Source: an uncultured Opitutia bacterium (GTDB taxonomy: Bacteria > Verrucomicrobiota > Verrucomicrobiia > Opitutales > UBA953). From it: 5,002 nucleotides of DNA. Under the pieces are notes generated by a model. The model was given only the letters and a program-made list of their open reading frames with translations, did no database searches and was not told the origin of the DNA. The stretch spans positions 1-5,002 of the forward strand of contig CALEEU010000374.1 in assembly GCA_937875975.1 (NCBI GenBank). Reading direction: 5' to 3'. Numbering within the stretch: position 1 is the stretch's first letter; each line of letters starts with the position of its first letter. A program made the position numbers and the translations under genes. Shown here in pieces: positions 1 to 5,002 of the stretch.

Positions 1-159
1 TTCTCTTTCGGCGCCGAAGCCTTCGTCCGTCTCGCGCGCACGGGCGCCAAGCTCGTCGAGATTTCCGTCAAGTGGACCGACGACGACGCCGGCCGCATCC
101 GCCTCGGCAAAGCCGCCGGCGATTACGCGAGAGCGTGGGGGAGGCTCAGTAAGGGGTAG
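1..159 (+). CDS. C-terminal fragment of a probable family-2 glycosyltransferase (polyprenyl-phosphate sugar synthase type)
   Basis: This is the 3' end of a gene that begins left of the window: 52 codons in frame 1, ending in TAG at 157-159. The visible peptide (SFGAEAFVRLARTGAKLVEI, then SVKW, then TDDDAGRIRL) matches the C-terminal end of GT2 enzymes such as dolichyl- or undecaprenyl-phosphate mannosyl/glucosyltransferases. There, a helix of the form F-x-x-E-x-x-x-R-x-x-x-x-G is followed by an E-[IV]-[PS]-V-x-W strand and a basic tail. Those enzymes move a sugar from a nucleotide donor to a membrane lipid carrier at the cytoplasmic face. The catalytic DxD region lies outside the window, so donor and acceptor cannot be judged. 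The last two residues (Lys-Gly) and the stop codon fall in a GGGGTA repeat, so the original C-terminus may have been altered. The gene converges on rnr. The family call rests on a short tail only. Confidence 0.55.
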   Translation, partial: FSFGAEAFVRLARTGAKLVEISVKWTDDDAGRIRLGKAAGDYARAWGRLSKG

Positions 160-310
160 GGGTAGGGGTTGGGGTAGGGGTAGTGTCTCGTCCCATGATT
201 ATCCTGATACGGCAATGCATGCCCGCGGTTAGTGAATCTTAACCGATTCAGAACACGGCGGCATCCCCTTAGTTTGGCCTACCCCTACCCCGACCCCTGC
301 CCCTACCCCT
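152..310. repeat. Long inverted repeat of GGGGTA-type G-tracts (arms 152-183 and 279-310)
   Basis: The left arm (152-183) is five GGGG runs spaced by TA/TT. The right arm (279-310) is its reverse complement, matching at 30 of 32 positions, and both mismatches are T/C transitions. The 95 bases between the arms are not G-rich. Each arm on its G strand has enough runs for an intramolecular G-quadruplex, and the arms could instead pair as a 32-bp stem. The structure lies between convergent genes: it contains the stop codon of the left gene and ends 8 bases beyond the rnr stop codon. No T-run follows either outer edge, so a classical intrinsic terminator is not supported. It may act as a transcript end block, or simply be expanded repeat DNA. 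Confidence 0.8.
227..250. other. Two mutually exclusive small hairpins between the G-tract arms
   Basis: GGTTA (227-231) can pair with TAACC (240-244), and TGAATC (233-238) can pair with GATTCA (245-250). The two stems overlap, so only one can form at a time. This is the least G+C-rich part of the gap between the convergent genes. A role in ending transcription is possible, but neither stem is G+C-rich and no T-run follows on either strand, so the function is left open. Confidence 0.3.
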
Positions 311-318
311 ATTAAAAG

Positions 319-2649
319 TTATCTCTGTCCCTTTCTCCGTTCCGGACCCCTCGGCTTCTGGGCCAGGCGTTCATCGTAGAGGCGGAAGTCGACCTGGCGC
401 TTGAAGCGATCCACGCGGTCGACGGTCACGGTGATGACGCCGCCGGGCATGAACTTCCGTCCGGTGCGGCTACCGACGAGCATGTTACCGCGGTCGTTCA
501 GGCGGTAATAGTCGTCGGTGAGCGTCGACATGTGCACGAGGCCGTAGGCCTGCGAGGCGTTGAGCTCGACCATGAGGCCGTGCGGCTTCACGTCGGTGAT
601 GGTGGCCTCGAACGGACGCTTGTCAGGTCGGGCGGCCTCGCGCTCGAAGAGCTCGAGGAGTTTGATCTTCACCGAATCGCGTTCGGCTTCGGAGCTGTTG
701 CGCTCGGTGATCGAGATGTGTTCGCAGGAACGCGTCAGCTCGCCGATACCCGGTGAACGCAACGGTTCCTTCGGGGCGGAACGCACGCCTTGCTTCTGGA
801 TATAGGCGTCGAAGATGCGGTGCTCGAGCAAGTCGGAGTAACGGCGGATCGGCGACGTGAAGTGCGAGTAGTGCAGTTTCGCCAAGCCGAAGTGGCCGTC
901 GGCCGAAGGGCGATAGCAGGCCTGCTTGAGCGAACGCAGGAGCTGGATGCGGATGGTGTAACCGTCTTCGCGGTCCTTGAGGCTCGCGAGCAGCTTGACC
1001 ATCTCGGAGCGGTGCGTGAGGTCGCCGACCTGGAAGCCGTTGCCGGCGAGTTCTTCGCGGAGGGCCGCGAGCTTCTCGGGATCGGGGTCGTCGTGCACGC
1101 GGTTGACGTGCGGGATGGACGCCTTGTCGAGGGCCGTCGCGACGCTCTCGTTCGCGAGGAGCATGAACTCCTCGATGAGCTGGTGCGATGAGTCGTGCTG
1201 CACGACCTCGGTACGGTCGGCCCATCCGTCCTTGTCGCAGTAGATCTTGATTTCCTTCATCTCCAGGTCGAGCGACCCGGCGCGGAAGCGTTCGGCGCGG
1301 AGGACCTTGCCGATGCTCCAGAGGTCATCAATCATGCCCTGAATCAGGTCCAGTTCAGCGTCGGTGAGTTCGGCGAGCGGACGTCCCGGTGAACCGGTCT
1401 GGTGTGGCGGTGGGGCGGGGAGGGCACGGATTTCGTCCTTGGTGAGGTGCTGCAGGAAGCCGTAGGCCTGCTTGTAGGTGAGGCGCTTGACGCTGCGGAT
1501 GACGGAGTTCGCGAACTCGGTCTTCACGAGACGAGCATCGGGTGTGAATTCACAGATGACCGTCTTCACCAGGCGGTCTTCGGCTTCGACAAGCGAGCAG
1601 AGGCCACTGGAGAGCGCATGCGGGAGCATCGGGATGACCGTGCCGACGAGGTAGGTGGAGTTGCCGCGTTCGCGCGCCTCGACGTCGAGCGGCGAGCCGC
1701 TCTTCACGTAGGAGGACACGTCGGCGATGTGGATGCCGACGCGCACGTTGCCGTTCGGCATGCGCTGGACGGACAGGGCATCGTCGAAATCCTTCGCATC
1801 ATCCGGGTCGATGGTGATCGTCGGAATCTGGCGGAAGTCCTCGCGGCCGACGCAATCGGCCTTCTGCACCGTCTTGCCGAAAGAGTTGGCCGCGGCGGCG
1901 ACTTCGGGCGGGAATTCCGGGCGGAGGCCGTAGCGGCGTAGGATGGCGAGGTATTCGGCCATCGGCGTGTGCGTGACGCCGAGGACTTCGGTGACCGTAC
2001 CGGTCGGGTTGAGGTTGCGGCGTTCCCAGACATCGAGGCGGACGACGACCTTGTCGCCAGACTTCGGGGCGGGCGTGAGGCCGGCGCGGGCAGGGTCGCG
2101 TACGATGATTTCACGCGAGATGCGGGGATCGTCGGGGACGACGAACCACTGCAGGCGGTTGTTGCCGATCGTGCCGGTGAGCTGCGTGAGGGCGCGCTTG
2201 ACGATGCTGACCACCGTGCCCGTGCCCCAGTCGTCGCCATTGCGGTCGCGGCGATTGGCGTTGAGCTTGATGAGCACGCGGTCGCCGTGGAGCGCGACAT
2301 GCGTGTCGTCGGCGTCGATGTGCAGCTGTTCGCGGGGAGGAGAGCCGGGGACGGCGTCGAAGACCACGCGGGCGGAGCCGCTCGGGCGGAAGAGGATGGT
2401 ACCTTCGAGTAAGTCAGACGCTTGCTTGCGCGCCGGTAGACCGACGGGGGAGAAGCCCGCGGAGGGCAGGGCGAGCAGGTGGCCTTTGACGGTCACGACG
2501 GCACCCGCCTTGATGAGGCGCGGGATCGTCTTGCTCAGGCGACGGAGGTCTTCCTTGTCGCCGCCGAGGGCTTGGACGATGGCCTCGAGTCGCATCGGCT
2601 TGTAGCCGGGCTTGCCGAGGAACTTGAGCAGGACTTCTTCGGCGCTCAT
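319..2649 (-). CDS. rnr: Ribonuclease R (3'-5' exoribonuclease, RNase II/RNB family)
   Basis: The 776-aa protein degrades RNA from the 3' end hydrolytically, releasing nucleoside 5'-monophosphates. Family members unwind structured RNA and act in rRNA, mRNA and tmRNA-linked turnover in the cytoplasm. Domain order is that of RNase R, not RNase II: an N-terminal winged helix (about residues 3-60), two cold-shock OB folds (about 82-152 and 157-224), the RNB catalytic core (about 269-612) and an S1 domain (about 678-757). The four metal-binding aspartates are present in DPDDAKDFDDA (D281, D287, D289, D290), with the E. coli D272/D278/D280/D281 spacing. The substrate-stacking tyrosine corresponds to Y333, followed by VIPMLPHALSSGLCSL. 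The signature HFTSPIRRYSDL lies at about 596-607. The tail after S1 is only about 19 residues (basic: PRGPERRKGQR), much shorter than in E. coli (813 aa overall). A proline-rich insert sits at about 410-422. The start ATG overlaps the upstream stop and has no clear Shine-Dalgarno site, so expression by coupling is likely. The stop is TAA at 319-321. Confidence 0.97.
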   Translation of the reverse strand: MSAEEVLLKFLGKPGYKPMRLEAIVQALGGDKEDLRRLSKTIPRLIKAGAVVTVKGHLLALPSAGFSPVGLPARKQASDLLEGTILFRPSGSARVVFDAVPGSPPREQLHIDADDTHVALHGDRVLIKLNANRRDRNGDDWGTGTVVSIVKRALTQLTGTIGNNRLQWFVVPDDPRISREIIVRDPARAGLTPAPKSGDKVVVRLDVWERRNLNPTGTVTEVLGVTHTPMAEYLAILRRYGLRPEFPPEVAAAANSFGKTVQKADCVGREDFRQIPTITIDPDDAKDFDDALSVQRMPNGNVRVGIHIADVSSYVKSGSPLDVEARERGNSTYLVGTVIPMLPHALSSGLCSLVEAEDRLVKTVICEFTPDARLVKTEFANSVIRSVKRLTYKQAYGFLQHLTKDEIRALPAPPPHQTGSPGRPLAELTDAELDLIQGMIDDLWSIGKVLRAERFRAGSLDLEMKEIKIYCDKDGWADRTEVVQHDSSHQLIEEFMLLANESVATALDKASIPHVNRVHDDPDPEKLAALREELAGNGFQVGDLTHRSEMVKLLASLKDREDGYTIRIQLLRSLKQACYRPSADGHFGLAKLHYSHFTSPIRRYSDLLEHRIFDAYIQKQGVRSAPKEPLRSPGIGELTRSCEHISITERNSSEAERDSVKIKLLELFEREAARPDKRPFEATITDVKPHGLMVELNASQAYGLVHMSTLTDDYYRLNDRGNMLVGSRTGRKFMPGGVITVTVDRVDRFKRQVDFRLYDERLAQKPRGPERRKGQR
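2646..2649 (-). promoter_or_regulatory. ATGA stop/start overlap joining the pyrophosphatase gene and rnr
   Basis: Read on the - strand, the four bases are ATGA: TGA ends the pyrophosphatase gene and ATG begins rnr in another frame. The preceding bases contain only a poor purine patch (GAAAG a few bases upstream) and no AGGAGG-like site. This layout is typical of translational reinitiation, implying that the two proteins are made from one message in linked amounts. Confidence 0.85.
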
Positions 2650-4352
2650 GCGCTTTCGTTCGTGCTGCCGAGGAGACTGCCCAGGTAGGGCATGAGTTGC
2701 TTCTTACGGCTCACGATACCAGGCAGGTCGAAGATATCCGGCGGCTGCTTCTGCGGGTAAGTGATGGCCTGCACGACCTCGGCGTCGCCGCGGATCAGGA
2801 AGAGCGAGCTCTGGGTGTCGATGTCGGTCACGAGCAGGCAGGAGAAGCTCAGGCCGTTCTCCATGCGGTATTTCTCGAGGGCCTCGAGGAGTTCGCCCTC
2901 GCACTTCCAGAAGTTCGTGAACCCGAGTTCTTCCACCTGCGAGACGGAGAAGCGGCGTTCGCCTTCGGCGTAGAGCTTGCAGTCGGCGCGGACGGCGGCG
3001 GCGGGGCTGAGGGAGGAGAGCACCGAGCCGGCGTTGAAGATCATGTCGGCCAGCGAGCGCGGGTCGGCGTCGGCCAGGCGGGAGAGCCACTGGAGCAGGT
3101 CGGCGTCGAGCGGCGTGGTGGTCGGGCTCTGGAGGAGCAGCGTGTCCGAGATGATGCCGCACATCATCAGGCCGGCGATCTGCGGCGTGGGCTTGAGGTC
3201 GGCGGTGCGGAACATGTCCGCGACGATCGAGCAGGTGGAGCCGAGCGGGCGGTTGATGAAGAGGATGGGCTGATGCGTCGGCGCGTTGCCGAGGCGGTGG
3301 TGGTCGACGACCTCGGTGATCTCGACTTCGGCGGCGCCATCGACGGCCTGCGAGAGCTCGTTGTGGTCGACGAGCACCAGCTTGGCGCGGGGCGGGTTGA
3401 TGATGTCGGTCTTGGTGAAGACGCCGAGCAGGTGGCCATCCTCGTCGACGACGTTACAGATGAGGGCCGGGTTCTGGACGATGCGGCGGCGGGCCACGGA
3501 GAGCTTCTCCTGCGGCTTGAAGGTGAAGGCGTCGCGCTGCACGAGTCCGCCGACGAGGGTCGAAGCGCGGACGGCCCAGGCGGTCGTGGCGCTGTCGGTG
3601 TCGGCATAGGCGACGGAGACCTTGGCGGCCTTGGCGCGTTCGAGGACGTCGGCCTTCATGCGGTGGCCGCCGGTGACGATGATGATGCGCACGCCCATCT
3701 CGATGGCGCGCAGGTGCACGTCGGAACGATCGCCGACGACGATGACGCTCTTATTATTCGGAATGCCTTCGACGGTCGCGGACTTGCCGAAGGATTCGAG
3801 TTCCATGGCGGCGACGCGCACGTACAGTTCGGCGACGGTCGTGGCGTCGTAGGAGACCACCTCGGTGCCGCCGATGGAGCGGATGATCGCGTTGATCGAG
3901 CTGGTGACCTTGCGCATCGACGTGGCGCGCTTGGGCTTCGGGATGAAGTAGTCGCCGAGGCTGAAGATGGAGACGTAGCCTTCGAGGCGGCCGTCGTTGC
4001 CGACGACCGGCAGCGCGCGCACGTCATGCAGGTCGAGGAGCTCGAGCGCGCGGGCGCACGTGTCGTCGACGCTGACCTTGAACGGGTCGCGGTGCATGAT
4101 GTCTTCGATGCGCGGGATGACGTCGCCCACGAATTCGGGGAGCGCGGCGCCGAAGCGGCCGAGGATCGCGTCAATGCGCGCGTTGGAGTTGCCGCAACGG
4201 GCAGGCTTGAAGCCGGGCTGGCCGGAGGCTTCCTTGAAGGCGGCGTAGGCGAGGGCGGAGCAGATGGCGTCGGCGTCAGGATTCTTGTGGCCGATGATGT
4301 ACGTCGGTTGGGCGGAACGGGCGAGGGGAAGGGGAGGGGGGACGGACGACAT
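2646..4352 (-). CDS. CBS-DRTGG-containing family II (manganese-type) inorganic pyrophosphatase
   Basis: The 568-aa cytoplasmic enzyme is predicted to hydrolyse PPi to two phosphates. The DHH catalytic domain is split by a regulatory insert. Its first motif GHKNPDADAICSA (21-33; H22, D26, D28) precedes the insert. Then come CBS1 (about 79-138), DRTGG (about 150-257, with VVGDRSDVHLRAIEMGVRIIIVTGG) and CBS2 (about 270-320). The catalytic domain resumes with LVDHNE (D329), DHH (D350, H351, H352) and GIISDTLLLQSPT (D403). The C-terminal DHHA2 domain carries SRKKQ (548-552), the substrate-binding signature that separates family II pyrophosphatases from other DHH phosphoesterases. Single-domain family II enzymes are about 310 aa; the insert accounts for the extra length. 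In studied relatives (for example from clostridia) the CBS pair binds adenine nucleotides: AMP and ADP inhibit, ATP can activate, and DRTGG-bearing forms respond to diadenosine polyphosphates. The same regulation here is inferred. The ATG at 4350-4352 is the only ATG upstream of the first motif, with a 16-residue Pro-rich lead. No Shine-Dalgarno site is seen. Confidence 0.94.
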   Translation of the reverse strand: MSSVPPPLPLARSAQPTYIIGHKNPDADAICSALAYAAFKEASGQPGFKPARCGNSNARIDAILGRFGAALPEFVGDVIPRIEDIMHRDPFKVSVDDTCARALELLDLHDVRALPVVGNDGRLEGYVSIFSLGDYFIPKPKRATSMRKVTSSINAIIRSIGGTEVVSYDATTVAELYVRVAAMELESFGKSATVEGIPNNKSVIVVGDRSDVHLRAIEMGVRIIIVTGGHRMKADVLERAKAAKVSVAYADTDSATTAWAVRASTLVGGLVQRDAFTFKPQEKLSVARRRIVQNPALICNVVDEDGHLLGVFTKTDIINPPRAKLVLVDHNELSQAVDGAAEVEITEVVDHHRLGNAPTHQPILFINRPLGSTCSIVADMFRTADLKPTPQIAGLMMCGIISDTLLLQSPTTTPLDADLLQWLSRLADADPRSLADMIFNAGSVLSSLSPAAAVRADCKLYAEGERRFSVSQVEELGFTNFWKCEGELLEALEKYRMENGLSFSCLLVTDIDTQSSLFLIRGDAEVVQAITYPQKQPPDIFDLPGIVSRKKQLMPYLGSLLGSTNESA

Positions 4353-4419
4353 GACGACGACGCGGGAGGCGTAGGGCGTTTGTAAGGGTGGGATGTAGGG
4401 GAGGGAAGATTAATGGGGT

Positions 4420-4434
4420 GAAGCCGGAGGCTTC
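4420..4434. other. Perfect 6-bp hairpin upstream of the pyrophosphatase gene
   Basis: GAAGCC and GGCTTC are separated by GGA and followed on the + strand by GGGGG. It lies 68 bases upstream of the pyrophosphatase ATG, so it would fall in the mRNA leader or the promoter region. No GTAG head precedes it and no T-run follows on either strand, so it is neither an obvious REP element nor an intrinsic terminator. Confidence 0.35.
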
Positions 4435-4460
4435 GGGGGTGATTGCGGTGGGCGGTTAGC

Positions 4461-4608
4461 GGGTGGCGGTGGGGCGATGAACCTAATTGAGCCTTTGTGA
4501 AACTGGTCGGCAGGCATGCATTGCGTGGGTAGGGTCGGGACCGCGTCACGACCTAGCTGGAATTCATTTCGGGTGGCGGGTGGCAGCCCCGGGTGGCAGG
4601 TGGCGGGG
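4461..4608 (+). repeat. Dispersed and tandem GGGTGGC heptamers
   Basis: GGGTGGC occurs at 4461-4467, then as a tandem pair at 4571-4584. After AGCCCC there follow GGGTGGC (4591-4597) and AGGTGGC (4598-4604), ending in GGGG. The unit is strongly G-biased on the + strand. It looks like slippage-derived simple repeat DNA and leads directly into the first member of the hairpin doublet. Confidence 0.6.
4529..4553 (+). repeat. GTAG-headed REP-like hairpin A (imperfect)
   Basis: GTAG (4529-4532) is followed at once by a 21-nt imperfect palindrome (4533-4553). GGTCG pairs with CGACC, then comes one G/A mismatch, then GAC pairs with GTC around a CGC loop. Eight of nine pairs form. Head, spacing and length match the four elements to its right, but the stem sequence is different. 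Confidence 0.5.
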
Positions 4609-4632
4609 TAGGGATGCGATGACATCGCATCC
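4608..4632 (+). repeat. GTAG-headed REP-like hairpin B
   Basis: GTAG (4608-4611) is followed at once by a perfect 10-bp inverted repeat with one central base: GGATGCGATG (4612-4621) and CATCGCATCC (4623-4632). In practice the innermost pairs would open to form a loop. It is the first member of a tandem doublet with hairpin C, 11 bases before C's head. Confidence 0.7.
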
Positions 4633-4643
4633 GCCTGGATTGG

Positions 4644-4677
4644 GTAGGGGCGCCACTGCGTGGCGTCCGTGGGCGGA
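4644..4677 (+). repeat. GTAG-headed REP-like hairpin C with a small trailing hairpin
   Basis: GTAG (4644-4647) is followed at once by a 21-nt stem-loop (4648-4668): GGGCGCCAC, loop TGC, GTGGCGTCC, with a single G/T wobble. The end of the stem overlaps a second small hairpin, TCCG-TGGG-CGGA (4666-4677). Apart from a compensatory pair and one loop base, it is identical over its 21 nt to hairpin D on the other strand. Confidence 0.7.
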
Positions 4678-4732
4678 CAGATGTCATGGGGTCGGATGAC
4701 TTACCCGGCTCATCAATCGTCGCTCTGCGAAC

Positions 4733-4757
4733 GGACGCGACGCCGTCGCGCCCCTAC
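4733..4757 (-). repeat. GTAG-headed REP-like hairpin D (inverted relative to B and C)
   Basis: On the - strand, GTAG (4757-4754) is followed at once by a 21-nt stem-loop (4753-4733): GGGCGCGAC, loop GGC, GTCGCGTCC. It keeps the same G/T wobble as hairpin C. Downstream, at 4730-4720, there is a small trailing hairpin (TCGC-AGA-GCGA), analogous in position to the one after C. Confidence 0.7.
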
Positions 4758-4761
4758 CAGC

Positions 4762-4787
4762 GGCTGACCAAGGATGGTCAGCCCTAC
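4762..4787 (-). repeat. GTAG-headed REP-like hairpin E (inverted)
   Basis: On the - strand, GTAG (4787-4784) is followed at once by a perfect 9-bp stem with a 4-nt loop: GGCTGACCA, TCCT, TGGTCAGCC (4783-4762). Four bases later begins the head of hairpin D, so E and D form a tandem doublet that mirrors B and C. Confidence 0.7.
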
Positions 4788-4800
4788 CAAGAAACACTTT

Positions 4801-4860
4801 CAGGTCTCAGGTCTCGGCCATCAGGTCCCTGGTGCGGGTATTCAGGTGCAGGTGCAGGTT
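4801..4860 (+). repeat. Degenerate CAGGT(C/G) tandem repeats
   Basis: CAGGT begins at 4801, 4808, 4822, 4843, 4849 and 4855. The first two copies are perfect CAGGTCT heptamers and three later ones follow a 6-base period (CAGGTG, CAGGTG, CAGGTT). The change of period and the decay suggest an old simple-repeat expansion. No gene or site is recognised here. Confidence 0.6.
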
Positions 4861-4870
4861 CGGGCGCTCT

Positions 4871-5002
4871 GTCCTCCGTTATCGATTCAGCCCTCCATTG
4901 AATTCTCGGGTCCTCGAGTCCTCCTGCCCTCAGGTCCTCGAAACCGCCTCCTTTCCTCCTGTCCTCTTGTCCTCTCGCCCTCTATCTTCCGCAAATGTCC
5001 TC
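4871..5002 (+). repeat. GTCCTC hexamers in a pyrimidine-rich tract
   Basis: GTCCTC occurs seven times, starting at 4871, 4910, 4918, 4934, 4961, 4969 and 4997. CCCTC and CCTCCT variants lie between. From about 4908 the + strand is predominantly pyrimidine, and the repeat continues to the right edge of the window. No coding potential is visible. Confidence 0.6.

Larger units (their letters stand above)
4353..5002. other. Gene-free, repeat-rich intergenic stretch
   Basis: No open frame here has recognisable protein features. The short frames that exist run through palindromes and simple repeats, and none has a convincing ribosome site. The first 130 bases are the presumed upstream region of the leftward pyrophosphatase-rnr operon. 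On the transcribed strand this leader is C-rich and lacks a Shine-Dalgarno site. The only A+T-rich patches are ATTAAT at about 4409-4414 and the stretch 4477-4503, and neither gives a convincing -35/-10 pair. The rest holds the hairpin cluster and simple repeats listed separately. No tRNA, rRNA, CRISPR array or transposase gene is visible. Confidence 0.7.

Noticed and set aside
152..310. Telomere-like repeat or classical intrinsic terminator for the GGGGTA inverted repeat
   Set aside because: It is internal, between genes, with only five units per arm. No T-run follows the stem on either strand, so neither reading is supported.
532..2605. Several + strand frames of 65-220 codons opposite rnr
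   Set aside because: All are shadows of the RNase R reading frame, with biased composition and no recognisable domain.
319..2649. Assignment as RNase II (rnb) instead of RNase R
   Set aside because: The N-terminal winged-helix domain, the length of 776 aa and the basic tail after S1 fit RNase R. RNase II is about 640 aa and lacks that N-terminal domain.
2697..4385. Long + strand open frame (562 codons) opposite the pyrophosphatase gene
   Set aside because: It lies antisense to a protein with complete DHH, CBS, DRTGG and SRKKQ motifs. Its product is a low-complexity run rich in Gly, Ala, Asp, Val and Glu, typical of the reverse strand of G+C-rich genes.
3656..4549. - strand 297-codon frame overlapping the 5' end of the pyrophosphatase gene
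   Set aside because: It is out of frame with the real protein. Its composition is Ser/Arg/Pro/Thr-rich with no motif, and it runs through hairpin A and the G-rich leader.
4529..4787. A CRISPR array or integron-like array for the hairpin cluster
   Set aside because: The hairpins differ in sequence, alternate in strand, are unevenly spaced with gaps of only 4-11 bases inside the doublets, and have no unique spacers of constant length.
4487..4901. Two small + strand frames (about 70 codons each, 4487-4699 and 4686-4901)
   Set aside because: They read through the REP-like hairpins and tandem repeats, lack ribosome sites and show no protein features.

Overview
The window is G+C-rich DNA (roughly two thirds G+C by eye) from a bacterial chromosome. 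It holds the tail of one gene on the + strand, a two-gene operon on the - strand filling the middle 4 kb, and a 650-base gene-free stretch full of small repeats on the right. The two complete genes are broadly distributed bacterial types. The strongly G-biased intergenic DNA, the short degenerate tandem repeats and the lack of a clear Shine-Dalgarno site suggest a Verrucomicrobiota-like (Opitutae-like) genome. That assignment is a weak guess from general appearance, because no taxonomic marker is present.

Left edge (1-318): the last 52 codons of a probable family-2 glycosyltransferase of the polyprenyl-phosphate sugar synthase type read rightward and stop inside a GGGGTA-type G-tract repeat. 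A near-perfect 32-bp inverted copy of that tract (30/32) lies 95 bases away, just beyond the end of the leftward gene. The convergent 3' ends are thus flanked by complementary arms, each with five G4 runs on one strand.

Middle (319-4352, - strand): first in transcription order is a 568-aa family II (DHH/DHHA2) manganese-type inorganic pyrophosphatase with an inserted CBS-DRTGG-CBS regulatory block. It is followed by rnr (RNase R, 776 aa) with a 4-base ATGA stop/start overlap. The pair makes sense as RNA and energy metabolism: RNase R degrades structured RNA to nucleoside 5'-monophosphates, and CBS-type pyrophosphatases are known to be tuned by adenine nucleotides while clearing PPi from RNA synthesis and tRNA charging.

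Right (4353-5002): no gene is supported. The stretch carries a C-rich (on the transcribed strand) leader upstream of the pyrophosphatase, GGGTGGC heptamer repeats, and a cluster of five hairpins. Each hairpin is 21-22 nt and is immediately preceded by GTAG. Four of them form two tandem doublets facing each other. They look like REP (repetitive extragenic palindromic) elements of the GTAG-headed type, and two of them differ by a compensatory base-pair change. The last 200 bases are degenerate CAGGT(C/G) and GTCCTC repeats. The hairpin cluster is the most interesting part of the window. No new multi-gene system is visible.
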